A stretch of DNA of 18,752 nt, taken from the NCBI GenBank assembly GCA_902775075.1, contig CACYKX010000067.1, positions 1 to 18,752 of the forward strand, given 5' to 3'. Position numbers and translations under genes: made by a program. The first letter of the stretch is position 1, and the number at the start of each line of letters is the position of its first letter. The DNA is from an uncultured Prevotellaceae bacterium. GTDB taxonomy: Bacteria > Bacteroidota > Bacteroidia > Bacteroidales > Bacteroidaceae. Shown here piece by piece: positions 1 to 6,554 of this stretch. The notes below the pieces were generated by a model. It ran no database searches. It was not told the DNA's origin and worked only from the letters and a program-made list of their open reading frames with translations.

Positions 1-98
1 ACCCTATGTGGTAAACCTCTGCTACGCTCTGGCAGGAGTGGTGGCCATTGTCGGCGCTATCAGCGTCTACATCGCCATGAACAACGAGGAGCAGGACG

Positions 99-105
99 TC
101 AAGAA
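99..105 (+). repeat. attL core (TCAAGAA direct repeat, left copy)
   Basis: TCAAGAA here matches the copy at 18646-18652. The base before it differs (G on the left, C on the right). Crossing over inside this sequence restores the traE frame as GAC-GTC-AAG-AAA-AAG, so the strand exchange that formed the insertion must lie within or next to these 7 bp. A short core shared between the two ends is typical of Bacteroidales tyrosine-recombinase elements. Confidence 0.8.
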
Positions 106-124
106 CATCTTAGTCCTCCAAAAT

Positions 125-133
125 CGTCAAGAA
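125..133 (+). repeat. Second CGTCAAGAA copy inside the left end
   Basis: CGTCAAGAA at 125-133 exactly repeats 97-105, shifted by 28 bp. The first copy contains the traE side of the junction and this one lies wholly inside the element. Crossing over at this copy would leave 28 extra bases in traE, so it is not the junction. It may be an extra integrase-binding site, a relic of an earlier insertion, or chance. Confidence 0.5.
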
Positions 134-193
134 ACGAGAAGAAAGGAAATGAAACTTAATTCACTATTACACAATACGTTATGCAGATATTTT

Positions 194-207
194 AATTTTC
201 CGATTTT
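194..207 (+). repeat. Left copy of a 14-bp subterminal inverted repeat
   Basis: AATTTTCCGATTTT at 194-207 has an exact reverse-complement copy at 18487-18500 near the other end. The left copy lies about 90 bp inside attL and the right copy about 145 bp inside attR. The position and exact match suggest a site for an integrase arm-binding domain, for Xis, or for another end-recognising protein. No protein can be assigned from sequence. Confidence 0.6.
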
Positions 208-244
208 TGAAAATGTGCTTCTTAAAAACATTTAATAGAATGAA

Positions 245-265
245 TTTTGTTTCTGATTTGTTTCT
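245..265 (+). repeat. Left copy of a bipartite TTTGTTTC direct repeat
   Basis: TTTTGTTTC (245-253), three variable bases, then TTTGTTTCT (257-265). The same bipartite block occurs on the same strand at 18562-18582. The TTTTTGAAA at 204-212 also recurs next to the right block (18552-18560). Each block is two TTTGTTTC units 12 bp apart, like paired arm-type integrase sites. It lies just upstream of the presumed integrase promoter, so integrase binding could repress its own gene. Confidence 0.55.
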
Positions 266-285
266 CATGTTTCAAGTGATTTTCC

Positions 286-293
286 TATCTTTG
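286..293 (+). promoter_or_regulatory. Bacteroidetes -7 box upstream of the first integrase
   Basis: TATCTTTG matches the Bacteroidetes -7 consensus TAnnTTTG exactly. A TTTG at 257-260 could serve as the -33 element, but the 25-bp spacing is longer than usual. Transcription from here would give a leader of roughly 130 nt before the ATG at 429. No other gene or clear RNA element is visible in 106-428 apart from the repeats listed. Confidence 0.5.
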
Positions 294-428
294 TATCACT
301 TTTCAGGGGCAAAATAGCGAAGTTGAAAGGAGATGTCAGTAAGGGAAAAGCCAGTCATTCCAAGAATCAATAAACGACTGTTCACCCCGACCAGAAGGAG
401 CAAGTTACCAAAATAAAATAACAACAAT

Positions 429-1598
429 ATGGCAAGACCAAAGAAACAAGTAAAACTGAAGGAGCCGATAAAGATTCGGTTGAAGTCTCTGGCAGATGGC
501 AACAAGAGTATCTATCTTGACATCTACTGGAAGGGAGCGAGGAAGTATGAATACCTCAAACTCTACCTCGTCCCGGAAGTCAATCCTCTCTGCAAGGAGC
601 AGAACAAGGAAACGATGGCAGTTGCAGAACGCATCAAGGCAGAGCGCACCAAGGCTCTTCATGGTCACGGAGTACAGGACTGGGATGCAGTCAAGCAGGG
701 TTCTATGCTTCTGACTGGCTGGATTAAGAAGTATTGCGAAGGCGGTGTCAATGTCAAGAAATCTACCCTTCATTGCCGTGTGGAAATGCTTCACACCGTG
801 GAGAAGTACCTTGAAGAGACAAAGCAATCCTTCATTTCCCTTGAAGAGGTCAATGCCGACTTCTGCCGTGGCTATGTGAAGTTCCTTCGCAGCTTCCCAA
901 ATTCTCACATCATTCATGGCAAGCCAAGACCCATCAGCCAGAACACGGCAAGCCGTTACCTCGGAATGTTCTCGACAACCCTTAACAATGCAGTCCGTCA
1001 GGGCATCATCAGGAACAACCCCATGAAGGAACTTGATCCACGCGAGCGCATTCAGCCAAAGGATGGCATGAAGGAGTATCTCACCATTGAGGAACTGAGA
1101 AAGCTCATGGCAACTGACAGCTACCGCCCAGAGGTCAAGCAAGCCTTCATCTTTGCCTGTTTTACAGGGCTAAGACTCAGCGACATGTACCGACTTGCAC
1201 CTATGCACATCTTCAAGAGTCCTGATGGCAAAGAGTACATTGACATGGAAATGCAGAAAACAGAGAAGCCAGTCATCATTCCCCTCTCAGAAGAGGCAAA
1301 ACGTTGGCTACCCAAACCAAAGGGAAAAGAAATACCCTTCTTTGATATACCAACGACTCAGACCGTTATAGGCAGGGCACTCCGCAAATGGGCAGAATCG
1401 GCTGGTGTCGAGAAGCATATCAGTTTCCACTGTTCACGTCACACCTTCGGCACAATGATGCTGACACTTGGTGCAGACCTGTTCACCACAAGTAAACTGA
1501 TGGGACACACCAACATCCAGACCACCGAAATCTACGCAAAAATCGTGGATAAGAAGAAGGAAGCAGCCATCAAACTCATTGACGGAATGTTTAAGTAA
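429..1598 (+). CDS. Tyrosine recombinase / integrase 1
   Basis: A 389-residue tyrosine recombinase that would cut and rejoin DNA at att sites through a 3'-phosphotyrosine intermediate. The N-terminal part (about 10-50, with GNKSIYLDIYWKG) looks like an arm-DNA-binding domain. A SAM-like core-binding domain follows at about 95-200 and the catalytic domain at about 215-389. All catalytic positions can be seen: R249 (GLRLSD), K277, H334 and R337 (HCSRHTF), H360 (MGH) and Y369 (EIYAKI). It should therefore be active. It is the first gene from the left end and is followed after 32 bp by a related recombinase with the same arm-domain signature. The two may have arisen by duplication or may act as a pair. 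Which of the three recombinases drives insertion into traE cannot be told from sequence. Confidence 0.93.
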   Translation: MARPKKQVKLKEPIKIRLKSLADGNKSIYLDIYWKGARKYEYLKLYLVPEVNPLCKEQNKETMAVAERIKAERTKALHGHGVQDWDAVKQGSMLLTGWIKKYCEGGVNVKKSTLHCRVEMLHTVEKYLEETKQSFISLEEVNADFCRGYVKFLRSFPNSHIIHGKPRPISQNTASRYLGMFSTTLNNAVRQGIIRNNPMKELDPRERIQPKDGMKEYLTIEELRKLMATDSYRPEVKQAFIFACFTGLRLSDMYRLAPMHIFKSPDGKEYIDMEMQKTEKPVIIPLSEEAKRWLPKPKGKEIPFFDIPTTQTVIGRALRKWAESAGVEKHISFHCSRHTFGTMMLTLGADLFTTSKLMGHTNIQTTEIYAKIVDKKKEAAIKLIDGMFK

Positions 1599-1630
1599 AT
1601 CAATGACAAACAAGTAATCCATTCAGAGAT

Positions 1631-2893
1631 ATGACCATCACACTCAGACAAAAAGACCTCGAAAACGACAACAAGAGCCTGTATCTTGACATCTATGAGA
1701 ATGGCAAGCGCAAGTTCGAGTTCCTTTCTCTCTATTTACTCCCTGAGATAAATGAAGAGATTAAGGCAAGGAACCAGGAAACCTTGAAACGTGCGCAGGA
1801 GATTCGTGCCGAGCGCATCCTTCATCCTGAGACCATCCCAGAGAAAGGTCACATGATGGTCGTTCAGGAGATTCCCGATGATGACTCTCCCGAAGTCATG
1901 GACTGGATTCAGACCTATATCGACTGGGCAGATGGCAATGCCGAATACTCCAAGTCTGTTGTGAACCAGACCCGCTATTTTCAAGAACGCATGAAGGAGT
2001 TCCTGAATGTAAAGCGCAGACTCCATATCACTCTGAGGAAGTTTGATAAGGAGTGGTTCAAGGCTTTCTTCTTTTGGCTGAAGAATGACTATGTACCTCA
2101 GAAGTATGTCCGCAAGGAAGCCAGACCTTTGAACGAGAACAGTTTGCGTAACGTCCAACAACGCATTGTTGCCGTATTCAACAAAGCGGTCAAGGCAGAT
2201 AAGTTGATGGCAAACCCATTCTATCAGTTAGAGAAGGAGGACTACTTTTCAAAGCCTAATGCAGCTCACAAGCAGTTTCTCACCCCTGAAGAACTGAAAT
2301 CCTTCATGGCATCAGAAGAGACAAACGGAGTCAGGGAAACGCAACTGGCTTTTGGCTTTGCCTGTCTTACCGGGCTTCGCATCAGCGACATCAGGGCTTT
2401 GCGATGGTCGAACATCATCAGAAACGAGCAGACAAACACTCTCGTCATCGTCCAGAAGAAGACCAAGGTACTCAATGCCGTGCCAATATGCTCAACCGCA
2501 GCTTCATGGATGCCGGAGCAAAAGGATGACAAGGTGTTTCACCTTCCTGCCCATGCCAATGTGGATGCAGCACTCAAAAGAATAGCCAAGAAGGTAGGTA
2601 TCGAGAAGAATATCTCCTTCCATACCTCCAGACACACTTTCGGCACTTTGATTCAGGCGGCTACTGGTGACATCGAGACCACCAAGAAACTGATGGGTCA
2701 CAAGTCACTCAAATCCACCGCCATCTATGCAGATGTCCTGACGGAAGAGAAAGTCAAGGCGATTGACAACACCAAGACCGTTTTCAGGACTCGCAAGCCA
2801 CATACCGAGAATACCAAGATTCCAAGGACGAAGCGAACGGCAGCGACTAATACGCACCCTCGCAAAGTCATAGATATACAGGATAACAGCTAA
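1631..2893 (+). CDS. Tyrosine recombinase / integrase 2
   Basis: A 420-residue tyrosine recombinase in tandem with integrase 1 and sharing its N-terminal arm-domain pattern (NDNKSLYLDIYENGKRKFEF at about 13-32). The catalytic residues are R250 (GLRISD), K276/K277, H331 and R334 (HTSRHTF), H357 (MGHKS) and Y366 (AIYADV). The set is complete, so it is not a decayed copy. It differs from integrase 1 by an acidic stretch after the arm domain (IPDDDSPEVMD, about 81-91) and a basic, Thr-rich tail (about 385-420) beyond the catalytic tyrosine. The short spacing suggests co-transcription with integrase 1. Pairs of related recombinases in Bacteroidales elements may jointly handle asymmetric core sites, but that role is inferred here. 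Confidence 0.93.
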   Translation: MTITLRQKDLENDNKSLYLDIYENGKRKFEFLSLYLLPEINEEIKARNQETLKRAQEIRAERILHPETIPEKGHMMVVQEIPDDDSPEVMDWIQTYIDWADGNAEYSKSVVNQTRYFQERMKEFLNVKRRLHITLRKFDKEWFKAFFFWLKNDYVPQKYVRKEARPLNENSLRNVQQRIVAVFNKAVKADKLMANPFYQLEKEDYFSKPNAAHKQFLTPEELKSFMASEETNGVRETQLAFGFACLTGLRISDIRALRWSNIIRNEQTNTLVIVQKKTKVLNAVPICSTAASWMPEQKDDKVFHLPAHANVDAALKRIAKKVGIEKNISFHTSRHTFGTLIQAATGDIETTKKLMGHKSLKSTAIYADVLTEEKVKAIDNTKTVFRTRKPHTENTKIPRTKRTAATNTHPRKVIDIQDNS

Positions 2894-2922
2894 GCGAGCC
2901 CAACAAGAAATAATCACTTTTT

Positions 2923-2971
2923 AGACCCCATTTTCAGGCAGGAGAAACACCTGTCTTAGGGGATTACAGTC
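2923..2971 (+). other. Stem-loop in the leader of the excisionase-like gene
   Basis: Nested complementary arms: CCCC (2926-2929) with GGGG (2959-2962), and AGGCAGG (2936-2942) with CCTGTCT (2950-2956, one G-U pair), closing a 7-nt loop. AGAC (2923-2926) and GTCT (2968-2971) could extend or compete with it. No U-run follows, so it is not a plain intrinsic terminator. It sits between integrase 2 and the HTH gene and could act in RNA control of excision genes or as a protein-binding DNA site. Confidence 0.4.
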
Positions 2972-3018
2972 TCAAATTCAACTGCAAATAAATTATTAAC
3001 ATATTAAATATCAATAAA

Positions 3019-3339
3019 ATGAATAAGATTATCGACAACGAAACCCTTCTTTTGAAGGTTGAGTCACATGACCACCGTATTGAGGTTCTGGAGAACCTTC
3101 TGAATGTAGCCAAAGAGGTGTTGACACTGGAGGAAGCAGCTGCCTTCATGGGTATCTCAAAGAGCAGTCTCTACAAGATGACCCACAAGCACGAACTTCC
3201 GTTCTATCGTCCAAACGGCAAACTCATCTACTTTGAGAAGGCGGAACTTCTGAAGTGGATGCGTCAGAGCCGTACTATGTCCGAGGCTGAGACCAAGGAG
3301 GCAGCAGCCAAGCACATGACCGAACTGGCAAACAAATAA
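3019..3339 (+). CDS. Excisionase-type helix-turn-helix protein
   Basis: A 106-residue protein. Residues about 35-80 (TLEEAAAFMGISKSSLYKMT, then a short wing and GKLIYFEKAELLKWM) match the MerR-like HTH_17 fold found in excisionases and in the Xis-like factors of Bacteroidales elements. A short leucine-rich helix (about 10-32) precedes the domain and an Ala/Glu/Lys-rich helix follows it. Such proteins bend att DNA and bias the integrase toward excision, or act as regulators. Its place among the recombinases fits a directionality factor. The A-rich leader without a Shine-Dalgarno site is normal for this phylum. A purely regulatory role is possible. Confidence 0.8.
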   Translation: MNKIIDNETLLLKVESHDHRIEVLENLLNVAKEVLTLEEAAAFMGISKSSLYKMTHKHELPFYRPNGKLIYFEKAELLKWMRQSRTMSEAETKEAAAKHMTELANK

Positions 3340-3351
3340 ATCCATGAGCGT

Positions 3352-3666
3352 ATGAACGGAGAAATGTCCCAGCAGGAATACAGAGACAAGTTGGCACAGG
3401 TTGCCAGTCTTGCCGTAGCCTATGCCAAAACTGACCGTGGCTATTACCAGATGCGCGATGCGTTCAATGAACTGTGCGAGAAGTCTGGTGCTAACAAGGG
3501 TATCAACGATGAAGCGACCATTGGCAGACGTGTTTTGCTCGTACAAAGGGTTTGCATCGAGACAATCCCTTCACTCTCTAAGGAAGCCAACAAGTGGCTG
3601 GAAGACCAGTTGAAGGATATAGCCAATGACTATACCACTCCAAGAACAAGGGGATTCCGAAGATAA
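3352..3666 (+). CDS. Small unknown protein of the integration module
   Basis: A 104-residue soluble protein that I do not recognise. It appears mostly helical, with no signal peptide, membrane segment or metal motif, and ends in a basic tail (TTPRTRGFRR). It begins 12 bp after the excisionase-like gene, so the two are probably co-transcribed. An in-frame ATG at 3364 is an equally plausible start. Small proteins next to Xis genes in Bacteroidales elements often help excision, but nothing in the sequence shows that here. The ORF fits the compact gene arrangement and has codon use like its neighbours. Confidence 0.7.
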   Translation: MNGEMSQQEYRDKLAQVASLAVAYAKTDRGYYQMRDAFNELCEKSGANKGINDEATIGRRVLLVQRVCIETIPSLSKEANKWLEDQLKDIANDYTTPRTRGFRR

Positions 3667-3704
3667 ATCTTCCTTTCCCTTCATTCAAAGTAATAACCAT
3701 TGAT

Positions 3705-4967
3705 ATGAGAGTAACCGCCTATATACGTCAGAAGGATGCCGCGAAGAACGACCTTACAAGCCGTGCTTCGGTATATTTCCGAGTCCGTGATAAAGGGCTT
3801 GATATCAAGTGCGCAAGCGAACTTCAAATCAATCCCAATCACTGGAGCCAAGACCGACAGGGCTACAAGAACCGTGTCGCTCTTGTTGATGACGATGCCA
3901 GAAACCTCTTTGATGCAAGCGTCAAGGAGCTTACAGGCATCATAACCAGGGAATACTATATCGGAGCAGACTCCGACTGGCTCAAACGACTAATCTTTGC
4001 CTACCATCACCCCAATGCCTATCAGATGGGCAATGGCATGGTAGCAAGCAAATCTTTTGTCGTATGGGCAGAGAGATACCTTCAAAGCAAGCACTTTGAC
4101 AGCCATCAGGAGTGCAACACCCGATGTCTTATTGCCAAAGTCACTCACTTTGAGACTTCCAAGGGAAACGGATTCACGATGAACATTGACAGTATAACTG
4201 CCGATGATCTTCGTGAATTTGAGAGTTTCCTTGTGGGTGAGTATGGCATTTCATTGAATACCATCTGTACCAACATGACCTTGTTTCGCACCGTCTGTAA
4301 CTGGGTACGTAAGCAGGGAGTCACTACGAATGACCCCTTCTTTGGCTATGAAATGCCCAAGGCACTCTATGGCACACCCTTCTTCCTAACCGTTCAGGAG
4401 CGTGACCAAGTTCTATCATGCGACCTTTCGGATGATGCCGAACTTGCCGAGTATCGTGACATGTTCGTGTTTCAGTGCATGGTAGGCTGCCGTCATGGTG
4501 ATCTTGTGACCTTCACCCCCAAGAACATCATTGACGGTGTTCTGGAATATATCCCCATCAAGACCAAGGGCAAGGGCAAGTCAGGGGCAGTTGTAAGTGT
4601 TCCTCTTGTCCCCAAGGCGATGGCTATTGTTCATGGCCATTGTCATGGTGACGATGAACCTCTTTTCCCCAGACGTTTTAACTTCAAATTCAACGTAGCA
4701 ATACGTAAGATTTTGAAACGTGCCGGGGTAAATCGTGTTGTCACTGTGATTAACCCACGGACACGACAGGAAGAGAAGAAGCCAATCTGTGATGTGGCCA
4801 CTTCTCACATGGCAAGAAGGACTTTTATCGGTAATCTTTACCGTCAGGTCAAAGACCCGAACTTAGTGGCTTCAATGTCTGGTCATGCCAACGGAAGCGT
4901 TGCTTTCCAACGTTACCGAGCCATTGACGATGACATGAAGAAATCCCTTGTAGAACTCATTCAATGA
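3705..4967 (+). CDS. Tyrosine recombinase / integrase 3 (divergent type)
   Basis: A 420-residue tyrosine recombinase of a different subgroup from the other two. Its N-terminus (VTAYIRQKDAAKNDLTSRAS, with 'IKCASELQINPNHWSQDRQG' following) resembles the arm domain of many Bacteroidales phage-type integrases. The core-binding domain is at about 115-205. Catalytic residues are R263 (GCRHGD), a Lys in KTKGKGK (286-290), H368 and R371 (SHMARRTF), H394 (SGHANG) and Y404 (FQRYRA). The set is complete, although HMAR-R replaces the usual HxLR-H. A third, unrelated recombinase in one element suggests either division of labour (integration against excision) or a relic of module fusion. It is the last gene of the integration block. 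Confidence 0.92.
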   Translation: MRVTAYIRQKDAAKNDLTSRASVYFRVRDKGLDIKCASELQINPNHWSQDRQGYKNRVALVDDDARNLFDASVKELTGIITREYYIGADSDWLKRLIFAYHHPNAYQMGNGMVASKSFVVWAERYLQSKHFDSHQECNTRCLIAKVTHFETSKGNGFTMNIDSITADDLREFESFLVGEYGISLNTICTNMTLFRTVCNWVRKQGVTTNDPFFGYEMPKALYGTPFFLTVQERDQVLSCDLSDDAELAEYRDMFVFQCMVGCRHGDLVTFTPKNIIDGVLEYIPIKTKGKGKSGAVVSVPLVPKAMAIVHGHCHGDDEPLFPRRFNFKFNVAIRKILKRAGVNRVVTVINPRTRQEEKKPICDVATSHMARRTFIGNLYRQVKDPNLVASMSGHANGSVAFQRYRAIDDDMKKSLVELIQ

Positions 4968-4976
4968 TATTTCTCT

Positions 4977-5005
4977 TTTGACTGGCAAAAACTATTGTAT
5001 GTTTC
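4977..5005 (+). promoter_or_regulatory. Possible promoter for the winged-helix protein gene
   Basis: TTTG (4977-4980) and TATGTTTC (4998-5005) match the Bacteroidetes -33/-7 pattern at seven of eight positions in the -7 box, with a 17-bp gap, slightly short. It would start a transcript about 25 nt before the ATG at 5036. This is a weak call. Confidence 0.3.
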
Positions 5006-5035
5006 AAGGCTATAATTATTCAAACTTTAAGATAT

Positions 5036-5872
5036 ATGGATAGACAAATGATTCATTATTGCTTCACTCTGTCAGATGAACAGATGAAGTTTCTCCGCAG
5101 CAAGAAATACAAGATAGACCGCATGGAATGCTTCATGTCTCTTGTAGAACTCGCTGAACGTGATACGAAACTGGTGCAGATAAGCAAGACCCAACAAGTT
5201 GAAATCTTGCGCGGCCAGTTGATGATTGACAACACCCAACTTGCAAAGCTCTGGAACAAAGACCGCAAGACGGTTCCAAAGATTTTGGAGGCTATGGAAG
5301 CTCTGGGTATTTCCTCTTCGCAGAAGGTGGGTGAAAACCGCATCCACACACTTCACTCCCTGTCTGGCTGGTATGTGGACGGTCACTTTGTCGGCAATGG
5401 TTTCGCCCTTAAACGCTATCCTGACAAGAATGCCATCACGCACATGGACGTTCCGCCTGTCAGGGTTATCACCATTGAGAATCCTGATGACCCAAACAAG
5501 GGCGAGGATAATAATGGCTCAGACACCCACAATTCCTCTAATGGCAACGAGGGAAAGAATACCTCCGCTGATAGTGACTTGTCTCAGCCATCATCCCCAT
5601 CTAATGATAGTGACAATGTGGGTAAGTCTGGAGTCAATGAGAAACCTTCCGTTTCTTCTCACCATGACAATTCCCTACAATCTGTTGGCATACCTTCTTC
5701 GGATGAAGAAGCCGTTGGCAATCAGAATAGAGGGAAAAGAAATGAGCAACCATCCGCACAGCAAGGAGAGCAGTCCGCACAGCCAGACGGCATCCCATCC
5801 GCTGGCAATGGAGGCTATAACAAATACCCTAATGGCTACAATGCCCCTCACGGTGTCAACAACGATGATTGA
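5036..5872 (+). CDS. Winged-helix-like DNA-binding protein with a long disordered tail
   Basis: A 278-residue protein in two parts. Residues about 1-125 look folded and include a likely helix-turn-helix/winged helix (LMIDNTQLAKLWNKDRKTV at 62-80, then ILEAMEALGISS and a hydrophobic wing). Residues about 140-278 are low-complexity, rich in Asn, Ser, Gly, Asp and Gln, with no hydrophobic core. Wing-like proteins of this type next to Bacteroidales mob genes may act in replication initiation, relaxosome assembly or regulation. No primase, helicase or relaxase motif is visible. It lies between the recombinases and the candidate oriT. The fold is inferred from the pattern only, and the biological role is unknown. 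Confidence 0.65.
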   Translation: MDRQMIHYCFTLSDEQMKFLRSKKYKIDRMECFMSLVELAERDTKLVQISKTQQVEILRGQLMIDNTQLAKLWNKDRKTVPKILEAMEALGISSSQKVGENRIHTLHSLSGWYVDGHFVGNGFALKRYPDKNAITHMDVPPVRVITIENPDDPNKGEDNNGSDTHNSSNGNEGKNTSADSDLSQPSSPSNDSDNVGKSGVNEKPSVSSHHDNSLQSVGIPSSDEEAVGNQNRGKRNEQPSAQQGEQSAQPDGIPSAGNGGYNKYPNGYNAPHGVNNDD

Positions 5873-6158
5873 CGTGCTGAATGGATATGGCTACACCCTG
5901 CATCGGCATCCATCCCCAGGAATGTTTGCTGATACAGGGTGCAAGGCAAACCCAGACGAACTTGTAAACCCTTAAGGAACTTCGGAGTTAGAAGCCCCGA
6001 TATTTTAGAGGGACTTTTCGAGAAATCCTTTTGTAGTACAAAACAGGTGCCCCAGTTTTGTCCTCCTAAAAGTTTCTCGGGCTACTCGCAGGCTCGCAGA
6101 CCATATCCTTCTTCCTACCCAGTTTATATTCTTCCCCTTTCATTAAAAACTCATAGAC
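5873..6158. other. Candidate oriT region, inverted-repeat rich
   Basis: A 286-bp gene-free stretch directly upstream of the mobilisation genes, the usual place of oriT in Bacteroidales mobilizable elements. Inverted repeats visible: CACCCTG/CAGGGTG (5894-5900, 5935-5941), ACAAAAC/GTTTTGT (6038-6044, 6055-6061, 10-bp loop), CGAGAAA/TTTCTCG (6019-6025, 6073-6079) and ACTTTT/AAAAGT (6013-6018, 6068-6073). The last two pairs cannot form together. The nick site cannot be placed from sequence alone. A leader for the mob operon must also lie here. Confidence 0.5.
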
Positions 6159-6554
6159 ATGAAGAAAAAGCATATTATCAAGAAACCGTCAACCAGAGTA
6201 CATGCCTACAGATGCACCGATGAAGTCTGGTTGCAGCTCAAAGAACACTCCAAGGAATGTGGCATAAGCCTGAATCGCTATCTCACCGAGACAGGCTTGA
6301 AGCATCATCCACGTAAGCGACTCACCAAAGAAGAGGTCGATGCCCTGAACTCTCTGGCTTTTGCAAGGACGGATCTGATAAAAATCAGCAGCGTCCTTCA
6401 AGGCAAGACGGAAGAGGAAAAGTTGAAACTCTTCAAGTCTGAGAAGTTCATGGCATGGTGGATTAAGGCAAGTGCAGAACTCATCCAACATTGGTACAGC
6501 ATCGAAGAGAATATCACCTCTCCTGTGCTGACCAAAGAAAGGGGTGACCTATGA
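6159..6554 (+). CDS. MobC-like relaxosome accessory protein
   Basis: A 131-residue basic protein. The N-terminal part (STRVHAYRCTDEVWLQLKEH, then GISLNRYLTETGL) has the beta-strand/helix pattern of a ribbon-helix-helix DNA-binding domain, as in the MobC/MobA accessory proteins of mobilizable Bacteroidales elements. These bind oriT and help the relaxase open the nick region. The rest is helical. Its stop codon overlaps the start of the relaxase gene by 4 bp (ATGA), so the two are translationally coupled and form one unit. It lies directly after the inverted-repeat-rich candidate oriT. In Bacteroides literature such genes are called mobA or mobC depending on the element, so I give no symbol. 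Confidence 0.82.
   Translation: MKKKHIIKKPSTRVHAYRCTDEVWLQLKEHSKECGISLNRYLTETGLKHHPRKRLTKEEVDALNSLAFARTDLIKISSVLQGKTEEEKLKLFKSEKFMAWWIKASAELIQHWYSIEENITSPVLTKERGDL

Larger units (their letters stand above)
2..235 (+). pseudogene. traE: 5' fragment of traE-like (DUF4134) conjugation gene, interrupted by the element
   Basis: The frame is open at the left edge of the window. It reads PYVVNLCYALAGVVAIVGAI and then a second hydrophobic stretch up to NNEEQDVK, ending at base 103. This resembles the TraE/DUF4134 small membrane proteins of Bacteroidales conjugative transposons, which belong to the transfer apparatus. From base 104 the frame runs into the inserted element, adds about 43 unrelated residues and stops at 233-235. 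The family's C-terminal hydrophobic segment (GACIFLIAAA…LPLFFG) is missing here. It is found, in the same strand and frame, at 18648-18737 at the other end of the window. The two pieces rejoin in frame across TCAAGAA. I am fairly sure of the gene family and very sure of the split. Whether the chimeric product is made or stable is unknown. Confidence 0.85.

Noticed and set aside
104..235. The extra ~43 codons after the traE 5' fragment as a real domain
   Set aside because: They are element-end DNA read through by chance and contain the repeat sites; no similarity to a known domain is visible.
405..1142. Long open frame on the minus strand opposite integrase 1
   Set aside because: It lies wholly antisense to a gene with full catalytic motifs and has no recognisable domain; it is a shadow of codon bias.
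5226..5975. 249-codon frame overlapping the winged-helix gene
   Set aside because: Met/Thr/Leu-rich translation without domain pattern, in another frame of a better supported gene; part of it runs into the oriT region.
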